Source: Limnoperna fortunei
Taxonomy: Eukaryota > Mollusca > Bivalvia > Mytilida > Modiolidae
DNA: 64,000 bases
Reading direction: 5' to 3'
Assembly: GCA_944474755.1 (NCBI GenBank)
Contig: OX104117.1
Coordinates: 59,883,522-59,947,521 of the forward strand
Notes under the pieces: generated by a model
Databases searched by the model: none
What the model was told of the DNA's origin: nothing
The model's input: the letters and a program-made list of their open reading frames with translations, nothing else
Translations under genes and position numbers: made by a program
In this document: one piece after another, positions 11,315-22,430 of the stretch
Layout: the number at the start of each line of letters is the position of its first letter
How positions within the stretch are numbered: position 1 is the first letter of the stretch

Positions 11315-14300
11315 CTAAAAATCTGCAAACTTGGAGTTTTTCCTTGCTATATTTCTAAACATTTTTATCTTTATTTTTAGTTCTGCTATATGTGGGGCCA
11401 CTCCTTTCAACTTACATTTATAATTATGATATTTTGCCACATTAATGAGAAAATTTAAGAAAATTGGGAACGTACTAGAACCTAGAAATATTTCGGTTCT
11501 ATCAATATTAAAGGCAGCATAAAATCTTCTAATTTCCAAGGCAAAATCACTCCAGAATTTATATGTTCTATGGCAGTCGAAAAACACATGCTGAATTGTT
11601 TCTTCTGCAGTGTTACAAAATGAACAGTATTTGGTACCTTTCAGTTTAATTTTATACAAATAAGTATTTGTCGGGATAATTCTATGTAACAATTTATATT
11701 GAAAATTGAACAAACTTGCATGCTTACAAGACTTTCTCAAAACAATGAAGAACTGTTTCCAGTTGTTAATACTGGTACCCAATTCATCTTCCCACTTGTC
11801 AAATTTGTCTGAAGGTATATTAACAACTTCATCTACTAACTTTCGATATATGAATTTTAAATTTTGTGCAGACTTTATAGCTTTCAAAAAAATATCCTCT
11901 GCAAGAAAATTTTGAATATTAATAATGTGATCACTATTTCTTAAGAATTGCTTATAATACTGTGGTATTCTTGACAATAAACTGTAATATCTTAAATAAT
12001 TGTTTGTCTGTAGTCTATCTTTAACCATATTAAATGGATGGAAATCCTTTGTAGCTACATTAAACAAATCTTTTATGTATTTAATGTTTTGCTGCTCCCA
12101 GTGAATGTAGTATGTTGAACTCATTCAAAGGTACACAATTAAGAATATCCAGTGATAAAATCTCCTGAATGTGGGTTTTTGTATTTGGCCTAGCAGTATG
12201 ATAACTGAGCAGAACATCACTCCAAAAAGAGTTTGTAAAAGAAGATGCAATTTCTTTTATTTTCTCTTTCTGGAGGATAAAAACTCTTTCATATCCGAAA
12301 GGTTGTATCACTGCTTTTAAAATAGTCTGCCAGCTGCCGTTAGGATTTTCAAGATATCTTTTAATCCAGTTAATTTTTAAATAAGCAACAAATGAGTTTA
12401 AATGAACCATTTTTAATCCGCCTTGTATATAGTAACCAATCAAAGTATTACGTTTAATCTTGTCCTTCTTCCCATTCCATATAAAATTAAAAAACATTCT
12501 ATTCAACTCCTTTATCCTTGTTGGGTGTAAATTTGGTAGTGATGTGAAAAGATGTACCAGCTTTGCTAATGCTAACGATTTAACAACTGTGATTTTTCCT
12601 AAAAGTGTAAGTTTCCTATGTTCCCAACTTTTTAAAATTCTAGCAACTTCCTTGATTTTTTTGTTAAAAATTAATATCTATCATTTTAGATATATCCAGT
12701 GAAAACACTAGACCCAAAACTTTAAAATCTGAAGAAGACCATTCTAAGTTAGCATTTGGCCATAAAATTTGGTTTACATATTTTTTGTCCCAAACCCAGA
12801 CAGCTTTAGTTTTGGTTTTATTGATTCTAAGATCTGAAAGTTTATATAGGTCATCAAAACAGCTTAGTGTTTCTTGCAAGGAAATTTCACTTCCATCGAG
12901 AATCATAAATGTGTCATCAGCATATTGATTTATGAGATGCTCAGTGCCATTAATAAAAACACCATGTATATCTGAATTATTAAGTCTCAATGCTAAAAGC
13001 TCAACACCTATAATGAATAGATACGGGGATAAAGGGTCACCTTGTCTACAGCCTCTTTTGAGGTCGAAGAATTCTGACATAAATCCTCTATTAATAACAC
13101 AACTTTTTTGCATTGGCATACAGAACTTTAACCCACTTAAAAAACGATGGGCCAAAATTAAAACTAATTAGAGCTTTGTGTAGGAAGTTCCATTCAATCG
13201 AATCAAATGCTTTTTCAAAATCGATTAATAAAAGTATACCTGACTTATTATGCTCCTCAAGATAATGCATGACATCATATAGAAATCTAGTTTTTTCACC
13301 AATACACCTATTTTCTAAAAAACCTTTTTGTGTATCACTTATAATAAATGGTAAGACTTTTTTCATTCTGTTAGCAAGTACTGCAGAGGCTATTTTCAAA
13401 TCTGTATTTAACAAACTAATTGGTCTCCAATTACTAATATATCGCCTATCTTTTTCTTCCTTAGGCAAGCATGTTATAACACTTTGACATTGAAACTGAA
13501 AAAAAGTTCCTGCTTTATATGCAAAAAATTGAAGAATGTGTCCATGGGACACGGATGCCCCCGCTAAAGTAAGTCCCAAACAGGAAGTAGTTGTCCAACA
13601 GGTCTGAAAGTCGCTTAGGACGTACAACTTACTTAACCACCCTGCCAAATTTCAAATTGTTCTAATGTACGGTTTCTGAGTAAAGCTTGACGGAAATTTT
13701 CATACTCATGTTAACACATTTTCATATCGGCCCAGTCGCAAACAGGAAGTAGTTGTCCGACAGGTCTGATAGTCGCTTAGGACGTACAACTTGTGATACT
13801 GAACTACCCTGCCAAATTTCAAATTGTTCTGATGTACGGTTTCTGAGAAAAGCTTGACGGAAATTTTCATTCTCATGTTAACACATTTTCATATCGGCCA
13901 AGTCCCAAACAGGCAGTAGTTGTCCGACAGGTCTGAAAGTCGCTTAGGACGTACAACTTGTGATACTGAACCACCTTGTCAAATTTCAAATTGTTCTGAT
14001 GTACGGGTTCTGAGAAAAGCTTGACGGAAATTTTCATACTCATGTTAGAACATTTTCATATCGGCCCAGTCGCAAACAGGAAGTAGTTGTCCGACAGGTC
14101 TGAAAGTCGCTTAGGACATACAACTTGTGACACTGAACCACCCTGCCAAATTTCAAATTGTTCTCATGTACGGTTACTGAGAAAAGCTTGACGGAAATTT
14201 TCATACTTGTGTTAACACATTTTCATATCGGCCCAGTCCCAAACAGGAAGTAGTTGTCCAACAGGTCTGAAAGTCGCTTAGGACATACAACTTGTGATAC

Positions 14301-14911
14301 TGAACAACCCTGCCAAATTTCAAATTGTTCTCATGTACGGTTTTTGAGAAAAGCTTGACGGAAATTTGTACATACAGACGGACGTATTTACGTACAAAAG
14401 AAGTCCCAAACAGGAAGTAGTTGTCCGACAGGTCTGAAATTCGCTTAGGACATACAACTTGTGATACTGAACCACTCTGCCAAATTTAAAATTGTTCTCA
14501 AGTACGGTTTCTGAGAAAAGCTTGACGGAAATTTGGTCGGACGTACGGACGGACGGACGGACATGAGTAAAACTTAATGCCCCCCGACATGTCGTCACGG
14601 GGGCATAAAAATAGTGAATGAAAAAGAAAGGAGCCTATATCACGCCAAAAGAACTTATAGAACTCGACTGTAAATCCATCCGATCCTGGGCTTTTCCCAT
14701 TTTTCATTTTATTAAGAGCATGAGCACATTCTTGAAATGAAATATTACCTTCACATCTTTCCTGTTGCCCATCATTAAGCCGAATATTATGATTAAAGAA
14801 GGAATCGTCCGAACCAATTTCTTTCAATTGTCTAGAGGCATATAAATCTTCACAATAATAACTTGTTCTTTCAATTTTTTTTTTTATCTGAGATGTACTC
14901 CCCATTATCAT
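11315..14911 (-). pseudogene. L1/Tx1-type ORF2 reverse transcriptase and C-terminus, split
   Basis: The N-terminal part (14911-14607) holds KMKNGKSPGSDGFTVEFYKF and ends at GSFLFHSLF. The reading resumes at 13529 with FAYKAGTFFQFQ, VITCLPKEEKD, NWRPISLLNTD and DFEKAFDSIEWNF, then GCRQGDPLSPYLFIIGVE and QYADDTFMIL. The YADD catalytic box is intact. Frames break near 13155 and 12664. The distal part (12506-11315) ends with CSFCNTAEETIQHVFFDC, a zf-RVT-like C-C-H-C cluster. The gap between 14607 and 13529 is a mobile insertion. Confidence 0.85.
13530..14606. mobile_element. Pearl/Helentron-like tandem-repeat element inside the LINE
   Basis: Six monomers of about 163-167 bp, each opening near CAAACAGGAAGTAGTTGTCC (13578, 13741, 13907, 14074, 14241, 14408), sit between a 5' piece with a GTGTCCATGGGACAC hairpin (13539-13553) and a 3' piece with (GACG)n (about 14535-14562). 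The 3' piece ends in a hairpin, ATGCCCCCGTGACG...CGGGGGGCAT on the minus strand. ATGCCCCCG near the start and CGGGGGCAT at the end form inverted ends. AAAAAT flanks both sides (13524-13529 and 14607-14612). The layout fits bivalve 'pearl'/DINE-like non-autonomous Helentrons. No transposase is present. Confidence 0.75.
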
Positions 14912-15221
14912 TTATAAGTTCTGAAACAGTTTTTCTAATCGAGTTTTTTTTTCTCAAGTATTACAGAAATATTCACTACATTTTTCCCCATTTTCATGCC
15001 AGTTAGCTCTAGATCTCAATATTAAACCTTCAACCAATCATCTCTTACACTTTCTAATTCAGTCTTTTTCTGGTTTAAAGAAGTTAATAAAAATTCATTA
15101 GGATTTATATTTATCAAATCTTCTAATTCTTTTATATCAGATTCAAGTTTTCGATTTTCTTTTTTTCTAACTTTATTTTTTCTAATGCAGTATTCTATGG
15201 TGATGCTTCTAATCCTCATTT

Positions 15222-16124
15222 TTAAAATTTCGAAAAAAGTTGATCGCTACATGACAACTGGACATTCAAGTAATCTTCAATATTTCCATAATATTCTGAA
15301 ACTGTTTCTTTAATACATGTTTTAATAATCCTTATATATTCCTCATCCCTAAGCAACTGCGAATTAAATTTCCAGTAACCCTTCCCTCTTTTCATGGGGC
15401 TTACTAGAAAACAGAATATAACAGCAGAGTGATCGGTTTTATAACTTGGGATTATATCTGTAAACTTCATAAGGGAGAACAAGTCTTCCGACACAAGAAA
15501 GTAGTCTAGGCGACTTTGCCTGATGGGACAAGCTTGTCGCCAAGTATACTTTCTTGTATCTGGAAAACAGACTCTCCATGGATCTAACAATTCTAACTTT
15601 TCCTAGATCTTCTATTATCTTTCTGCTGTTTGGATTTCTTTTGTGTAAGATATTGTAATTATCTAGACCACAGTCTTGCACAACATTCCAATCACCACAG
15701 AACAAAAGGCTTGTGTTGGAGAAATTTGCTACTTTTTTAAGTATCTCTGTAAAAAAATCTGGTCCATCAGTATTGTAGCCATATAATGCAACGAGGGACA
15801 TTCGTTGTTCACACAAACTTATATCTAATATAATGTATCTACCATGTGAATCTATGATTGATTCATGTACTATATAATCTAGTCCTGCTTTAAACATAAT
15901 AATAACTCTTGCACTTCTGTTATTGTGGTGACTGAAATAACATTTACCACCCCATTCATCTTCCCATGTTTTTTCAACTTCTTTTGTGCTGTGAGTCTCT
16001 TGGAGACATACTACAGACCTTTTTTTTCTTTGGCCCAGTTAAATATATCTGTTCTTTTTTTCATGCAAGAGAATAAACCCCTTACATTCATAGAGATAAT
16101 TGATACCTTAGCTTCCACAGACTA
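15222..16124 (-). pseudogene. L1/Tx1-type ORF2 endonuclease domain, frameshifted
   Basis: The minus-strand frame opens just after a TAG at 16122-16124. It shows VSIISMNVRGL, then IFNWAKEKK, then (after a one-base slip in a poly-A run near 16025) SVVCLQETHSTKE, WEDEWGGKCYFSHHNN, LLFCGDWNVV, a second frame change near 15590, QSRLDYFLVSED and a KTDHSAV box where the family has S-D-H. GYWKFNSQLL marks the domain end. These match the L1/Tx1 endonuclease order. Homopolymer frameshifts make it inactive. Confidence 0.8.
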
Positions 16125-17790
16125 ATATAAAATTGTTAGTTAAAATAAGTTTTCTGACTATAAATGGTATACTCATTCAGACAATCACACACACATATGC
16201 AAGATGACGCTTTTTTATTTCTATTCTGATGTGTTCCTGTTGCATTAGTTAGGCAAACTAAATATCAAAACTAACAAAAATAAAAGGATATGTTGCATTT
16301 GTATACGCATCACAGAATATAAAACCAATACATGTAGTATAATGGTTTCATGAAATTATGTTCTGTTGCTATTCAGTATATTAAATTGTTTCCCTTCTTT
16401 AATTGGAATTCATGAAAACATATTTATTAAACAAAAGATTAACAGACAAGTAAATTTCCTGTCCAAAAGCATTCTGTGTACAAAAACAGGGAGGGGGGGA
16501 ACAACAACAGAAAACAAAAACAGGATAAATAGATTCCAAGTATCTATAGATGCATGACATAAACGTTAAAGTGTGATAAACAGAAATACATATAGTATAA
16601 AAGTTAACTGGGAAAGAAATGAAATTACTTTATACATCAGTATTCAGTGTATTGAATTATCTCCCTTCTGTTAATAAATTTCATTAAAAAAAATTAAATG
16701 GCAAGTGTTTTTTTTAAAAAAAAAGGATAAATGAATTCTTGTAAATATGTAGAAGAGTTACATAATAATTACTGAATTATTTCTCTTCTGGATTATAAAT
16801 GGATATCTATAGACATGTGACAATAAATACTAGTACAATAAATTCCATTGCAATAAACTATGTTATACTAGGCCAACATTTTTCTATTGTTTGTTTTACG
16901 GGATTTAAAAAAAAAAATTGAGTCGGGGGGTCAAAATAAAATCCACTTTACCTTCATTATATATAATTATAAACTTTGTTTACTCAAAACTACATTTTTA
17001 GACTAAAAAGTATCAATAGCAAAAAACTGATTTAAAACTGCTGTATTTCTTGGTCGAAAAAAATAAAAATAAAACTGAAACCTGAATTATGGTTCAGATT
17101 ACAGGTATTTGAAATTTTTATATGGTTATAGCGCTATAAAGAATCTTATGAGGATTTAGGACCCACAAAGTGATTTTAAGACCATCAATTACAGTTTCTC
17201 TCTAGCTGTTTTAGTTTAAACGTGTTATATGGCAAAACTTAAAAGGCAATAACTCCTTTAATTGATTGATTGGATGTTTGCTTCACATAAAGTGAACTAG
17301 TTAACATACAATAAATCTTTTTGAAAAAGATGGGACCAAAGGTAAAAAATTTTGAATTCCAGTGAAAAAGTATGTGGTAAGGGGTATGGAAAAGGGAAAT
17401 TTGAAACTTTTGTTGGGGCCTCAATTAGCCTACTCTTATTGACATCTACAAAAGGGGGTCTTTATTGTGCAATGAGCGTGGCACTCCCAAAACACATTAC
17501 CAACTGTGGTTTGCGATCAGGATTTCATATTATGACCTAACAACCACTTCCCCTCCGCCCCCAACAAAACAGCATCAATTATCTGCCAACTAGGGATGTG
17601 TTGGGAGGGCAGCTCTGTTGTTCATGCACTGTGAACCCTCACATTATCGCTGTTTTGCAGTATTTTCCTTTGATCTTTATGTGCGATATTATTCCATCTC
17701 ACTCTACTAGCGTGGGATGGGCCCATCTCAGCTCGCTGTCAAGACGTCGTTATGTAAACACTGTGACGTCACAATGTTACAAAACAGCGA
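16125..17790. other. Non-coding with faint repeats
   Basis: A degenerate repeat of about 150-270 bp is visible at roughly 16340-16820: three occurrences of a TTCAGTxTATTxAATTxTxTCCCTTCT-like segment near 16372, 16646 and 16765. The rest is AT-rich without a gene. Confidence 0.45.
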
Positions 17791-17795
17791 TAAAC

Positions 17796-17913
17796 AGATT
17801 ATTTACGTTTTTTGAAACTCGACGCACTTTCTCGCCATCTCATCTCAGGGCTGTCGCCCTTCGATGAGATACGACGAGAAAATGCATCTCGTTTCAAAAA
17901 ACGTTAATAATCT
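17796..17913. repeat. Snapback hairpin of about 118 bp
   Basis: The left arm (AGATTATTTACGTTTTTTGA...) pairs with the right arm (...TCAAAAAACGTTAATAATCT) over about 55 bp with few mismatches. The loop is near AGGGCTGTCGCCCT. A TGACGTCA-like GTGACGTCAC lies just left (17762-17771). It is MITE-like, with no coding capacity. Confidence 0.7.
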
Positions 17914-18059
17914 ATAAGTATTATTCAATATAACTCTTTTAAGGAATCATCTTAAAATGTAAAATACAAAAAATCGCAAAAGTCTGAAATGGCCGGGTTG
18001 CAAACCAATTAGCTTAATAAATATGAAAGGGAATGGTTTGCAATTTATTGGAAGAAGGT

Positions 18060-18260
18060 TAGGTATGTGTAAAAAAATGTAGGAGTTAATAACACAAAAT
18101 AGGTACAATGTTCTAAAAAATGACTAAGTTCCCAAGGCTGGAATATTAGAAACAAAATCCATAATAGCAGGTGCACAACTTTAATACATTTGCAATCTTT
18201 CTGTGAAGTTTCAGAGATTTGGGTTGAAAACTGTAGGAGGAGTTGATTACCCAAAATCAG
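18060..18260. repeat. Copy of a dispersed monomer shared with 28.8-29.0 kb
   Basis: TGTAGGAGTTAATAAC and TGCAATCTTTCTGTGAAGTTTC, followed by GGTTGAAAACTGTAGG, recur in the same order at 28811-28985. The monomer length (about 160-170 bp) resembles the tandem-repeat elements elsewhere in the window. Confidence 0.5.
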
Positions 18261-18261
18261 T

Positions 18262-19020
18262 ACCCTATTTTCCCAGCCCACCAGCGTGTCCAACTGGCCG
18301 CCTGCCCGACAGATTTTGCAATACTATAACCCGGGATTGCACTTTGTGCAAACTGGCAAAAAAATTAGTTTTAAATCTTGTATTGTTGATCCTTTCTGTG
18401 ATTTACTTTAACTCAATTAGATAGATTGTAGAAAATGAAAAAACTCTGTCCCTATGTCCCCAGCCAAAACACATGTTGTAGCTGATTTTAAAAAGGTGTC
18501 CAATCTACTATTGATTTAAACATTTGATATAAATATGTATGATTCAAGTTTTATACAAATCTGACCAGAATTAAGGATGATAGTGCTACAGACAAAGATT
18601 ATTATCTAGATAACTGACGCTGATGTCCTGCTTGGCACATTTTGGTAACCCCCCCCCCCCCCAACCCCATTTCTAAATTAACTAAATCGTGAAATATTAG
18701 ACACAGCCCTTCAGAATTTTGCCAGACAAGTTTCATTAAATCTGAAGTCATCTTCATAAAAAAACATGGAAAGATGGATAAATGCACAAACAAACGGAGG
18801 AATGAACAAACAGTGGAAAAAGTTATATGTCCACTAACTTTCATTTATAATAATAATAATAATTGATATTGCTAACATGATATTATGGATATAAAACTTC
18901 TATTTGAATTTCATAAAAATCTAAGAAGTGTAGGCAAAACAGCACCAAGTTAAAAATAAGTAAGAATAAAAGTAATGAATGACATTTTTGTATAAATGTA
19001 TGTAATGAGATTTAAATCAG
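18262..19020. other. Non-coding, no gene recognised
   Basis: Contains a C-run near 18649-18662, a short (TAA)n at about 18848 and a degenerate GGA-rich stretch (about 18768-18812) resembling the end of a pearl-like element. None is well bounded. Confidence 0.45.
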
Positions 19021-19024
19021 TATT

Positions 19025-19092
19025 TATGATTGATTGATTGATTAATGGTGTTTAACGCCCGAACAGCAATATTTCAGCTATATTCAGGCGAA
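19025..19092 (-). mobile_element. SINE tail fragment
   Basis: (TTGA)n followed by TGGTGTTTAACGCCCGAACAGCAATATTTCAGCTATATTC is the reversed extreme 3' end of the window's SINE. Only about 70 bp survives. Confidence 0.6.
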
Positions 19093-19722
19093 CAGTATTT
19101 ATGACTATGACTTATAATCCTGATTTTTTTTGTCAAGCAGATCTGTCATGGATACCTGGATGGTTATACAACTTTTTGGTACTTGATTTTGACAGAGTTT
19201 GCTAACTTTTAAAATTATTGATGCAAGACTAAATTAGAGGTACTAGTTAAGAATGTACCATAGAAGTACCAGAAATTATGTTTTCAGGTAACCTTGGCAC
19301 ACCAAAACCTTGTTCTTTACAGAGATATTTCCCCTGTTACAAAAAATATATGTACAGATAAACTTTGAAACGGTAAAAGATGTCAAAATGAAGTTTGTTC
19401 CAACAAGGTCAGTGATAGATTGGGACGATTCTTTACAAATCACGAGAAGGACTTTTTTCACCTCCTTATATAATTTCCCCCTCTCTTTTTTATTGCAAGA
19501 GAATTTTGCAACATAGTATCATATAAATCAGATGTCATAAAAACTTCAAGGATTTCACCGTTGATCTTGACCTAAAACCAGACGCTCTCAAGAGCCTGTA
19601 TGGCTCACCTGATTTATATATGCAATGAAGATGGCATGTCCCTGATGAAAAAATAATTAGCATTATCTTTGTTGAGACCATCCAATGAATATGTTGTTTG
19701 GTTTCAGCTGGTTGAATAGTTT

Positions 19723-20356
19723 TGTGAATCGCTGATTGTGTCTATACAACTGAATGTTCTTGGTAGCGTGGTGGCAAAATATTCAATTAAACACTCAGGA
19801 AAGTTAAATAATTGTATTAAATTATTACAACGATGATACAATAATATATATCAAGTTACGAATACTTTAAAATGTTAATCGGACAATTGTTTACAAATGA
19901 ATATTTGCGGGGTTTACCTGAGCTAATAATAGCTGTGTATACGTTGAATTCCAAATTCGAAAGTGACGTTGGTTCCGAGAACTCTATTTATATTAGCCAA
20001 TCAGATGCTTGCGCAACAAAATAATCCGGTTGCGGTTCAAGGTCATTAACAAGCAAAATGAAAGTAAATTGATAGTCCAACGTTCCAAAAAGACAAGAAA
20101 ACAAATATAAGATGTTTATAAAATACAATTACGAATAGTTAGCGAGGTAAGCATTTGTTACCAACTTGGACGTCGTTAGAAAAACATGTAATGTTATGAT
20201 GAAACGTCATAAATCAGAAAACATGTTGACACAGTTTCGCGTACTCGAAATCAACAATGCTACGAAATGGAGGGAAATACGAATTCTCTTAATAAATGAA
20301 AAACGATAATGTAATTAACTAACAACAATAACTTAACAACAGCAAGGTTTACAACA
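19723..20356 (-). repeat. 3' LTR
   Basis: 634 bp. It matches 26202-27736 almost perfectly once the foldback insertion is removed. On the element strand it opens TGTTGTAAACC and closes GATTCACA, the usual TG...CA ends. The polypurine tract abuts it on the upstream side. Confidence 0.92.
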
Positions 20357-20372
20357 CTGCCCTCCGTTTTAT
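20357..20372 (-). promoter_or_regulatory. Polypurine tract
   Basis: On the minus strand ATAAAACGGAGGGCAG directly precedes the 3' LTR. A purine run at this position is the expected plus-strand primer for reverse transcription. Confidence 0.75.
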
Positions 20373-20660
20373 AAAATTTCGTCTCGAAATTTAGAAATAA
20401 AAACATACATCAGAGTCAATATGTACATATGATATATCAGAATAGATATAAAGTAATGTTTCTGTTCACTAGTCTAATATAATATATTTATACACATAAG
20501 CTATATCATGCTTATATGCAAACTGTCACTTTGGTACTTCATTGTTTAATTCCAAATTGTACATAGCAATGCAGTATATAATTTGATGCAAAAATAACAC
20601 ACACTGTGACACCATAATAATAATAAGAAACATTTTAGTACAAAATCAAAGAAAAAGTTC

Positions 20661-22430
20661 TCAGTATCTCCGTCTTTGTTTATGAGGAACAACATGAACT
20701 ACACTTTTTAGTTTTCCTGAGTTATCAGGATCGAGTGTTCTTTTCCTATTTCGGATTTCGGACAATTCTTTTTCTGTTTCCTGTAACTGCTGTTTCAAAT
20801 TCCTAGACTTTTCTTCTTTGAGTTTCATTTTAAGTTCAGCAATTTCATGATTTAGTTCCTTTTTGGAGTTTTCAATTCTATTCAGGTAGCTTTCAAATTC
20901 CTTTCTTTCTTTGGCAAGAGTTTCTTTTTCTTCTTCATGAAGAAAACTATTTTCCTGATCAGAAACCGCAAATGAATCTAATACCTTGATACTATCTTCG
21001 GTAGATACACATGTTTCTGTAGATTTTCTATTACTTTTGCTTGCCTCTATGGGAATGAGATCGCCTTGATTACTTATATTCAAATGAAATTCCTTCTTAC
21101 TTTTCTTTAAGTATGAATTGTGTGATAGTACTACCTTGCATAGCTTAGCTAACCTGCTGTGCTTCTGGGATTCAGTATTTAAGTTCTTGGTGCTTCTGTT
21201 ATATAAATCAGCCAAATACTCTGGCATGCTTTGGATATCGGCCTTATCCTTAGCATTACCATCAGAAGCTGTGAATTCATGGCCCAAGGTTTTCTGGAAA
21301 CCAGCATTTGTTTCTTTCCACTCTTCTGGAACTGAAATTTCTATTGCGTGTCTAGCTTTATTCTCCCTACCCCCATTATCCTGTGTGCATGTTTTGCACC
21401 TTTTTAACTGTGGACCATAGCTTTGCCAGGCGTTAGAAGTTTCTGTCTTGCTTACTGTTATGATGTTATCAACAGCATTCAGTTCTCCTACCAGGTAATT
21501 CTTGTGCAACCTAATGGGATGGTCACCCAGATCTATTAATCTAATAGGTACTTTCTGATTGGTTGTATTTACAAGTACATGGGCCACCATTAGATTTCTT
21601 CCATCTTCCACCGTTGGTTCTATGACTGCAAACTGTCCAGGTAGAGTTTCGTTGTTAAAGAGTTTTCCAGCAATTACCATCTCAGAATTGGCAGGTATAG
21701 TGACTGAATCTTCTATAACTACCCTGGCCACACTCTCTGTACTTCTCCTGGTTTCACAATCGATCCATTGGCCACCTAACTGAAGTCCTCTTTTTGAGTT
21801 GATTGTTATGTCCTTTTCATCAATGAGGTCACAACCCAAAAGAATATTATCACCAATAGGTGCTACATAGACGGGCCATGTAAATGTTTCCTTTCCCAGC
21901 TTCAATTCAACCTCAGTAATTCCACGAGTTGACATTTGCTTGCCTGCCTCTGCAACTACCAAATTCCTTGTTGCTTTCTGTAGTGCAGGTCGTCTTTGTT
22001 CTGGGATCTGAAAATACAGTGCTTCACTTAGGACTGTCACCTCAGCTCCTGTGTCTATCACAGCTTTACTGTGAATTCCATTAATAACCAATGGGACTTT
22101 AATTGTAGCTGCTCTTACCCTGTCGATCACAATGTCTTCTTTCATTGCATCACTGGGCCTAGCCTTACCAACTTCCTTCCCATTTTCAACAGACTGTATT
22201 TTCTCAGATTCAAACAACATTTCTATATTGAAGTCCTCTGCAAGTAAACCTGGGTCATCACATGCCTCACCTTCATAAGAATCAATAAGTTCAGATTGTT
22301 CTATCAAAAAATTACATTTTCCTTCAATTTCTTTATCGTCATGATTGTCTAATTGTAAAGTCTTACTAACATGGGCTGATACTTGGCCGATAGTCTCAGC
22401 CCCATCTAGTTTAACGACTTGGTACTGGGT
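20661..22430 (-). CDS. Retropepsin fused to pol-linker remnant and coiled-coil tail
   Basis: An aspartic protease that would cleave the element's polyprotein. The frame is open from 22430 and overlaps gag by about 25 nt in the -1 frame. There is no ATG before the protease, so expression by -1 frameshift is most likely. Numbering from the TTG at 22307, the active site VIDTGAEVTVLS lies at about 83-94 and the conserved NILLGCDLI at about 154-162. The usual Ty3/gypsy linker follows (VPIRLIDLGDHPIRLHKN...). The frame then enters a stretch like the run-up to RT (YLADLYNRSTKNL), but RT itself is absent. Residues about 450-525 are a charged coiled coil, and the protein ends in a basic HKQRRRY. The open frame of about 590 codons argues for recent function or recent birth. 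The tail's origin is unknown. Confidence 0.85.
   Translation of the reverse strand, partial: TQYQVVKLDGAETIGQVSAHVSKTLQLDNHDDKEIEGKCNFLIEQSELIDSYEGEACDDPGLLAEDFNIEMLFESEKIQSVENGKEVGKARPSDAMKEDIVIDRVRAATIKVPLVINGIHSKAVIDTGAEVTVLSEALYFQIPEQRRPALQKATRNLVVAEAGKQMSTRGITEVELKLGKETFTWPVYVAPIGDNILLGCDLIDEKDITINSKRGLQLGGQWIDCETRRSTESVARVVIEDSVTIPANSEMVIAGKLFNNETLPGQFAVIEPTVEDGRNLMVAHVLVNTTNQKVPIRLIDLGDHPIRLHKNYLVGELNAVDNIITVSKTETSNAWQSYGPQLKRCKTCTQDNGGRENKARHAIEISVPEEWKETNAGFQKTLGHEFTASDGNAKDKADIQSMPEYLADLYNRSTKNLNTESQKHSRLAKLCKVVLSHNSYLKKSKKEFHLNISNQGDLIPIEASKSNRKSTETCVSTEDSIKVLDSFAVSDQENSFLHEEEKETLAKERKEFESYLNRIENSKKELNHEIAELKMKLKEEKSRNLKQQLQETEKELSEIRNRKRTLDPDNSGKLKSVVHVVPHKQRRRY
22406..22415 (-). 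promoter_or_regulatory. Candidate -1 frameshift site at the gag stop
   Basis: On the minus strand the heptamer G TTA AAC, in gag phase, is followed immediately by TAG. GUUAAAC is a known natural variant of the X XXY YYZ slip class. A -1 slip enters exactly the protease frame. No downstream pseudoknot was worked out. Confidence 0.5.

Larger units (their letters stand above)
11100..16124 (-). mobile_element. L1/Tx1-type non-LTR retrotransposon, interrupted
   Basis: A minus-strand LINE with the full ORF2 domain order: AP endonuclease (16.12-15.2 kb), lysine-rich linker (about 15.2-15.0 kb), RT N-terminus (14.9-14.6 kb), a 1.08-kb foreign insertion, RT palm and thumb (13.53-12.66 kb), and a C-terminal zinc-binding region (12.5-11.3 kb). 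No ORF1 is recognisable upstream of 16124, so the copy is 5'-truncated at ORF2 or ORF1 is eroded. Several frameshifts are present. The probable 3' UTR with A-rich tracts is at about 11.1-11.3 kb. Confidence 0.85.

Noticed and set aside
13560..14600. Regular repeats resembling a CRISPR array
   Set aside because: Monomers are about 167 bp and contiguous, with no spacers, in a eukaryotic transposon context.
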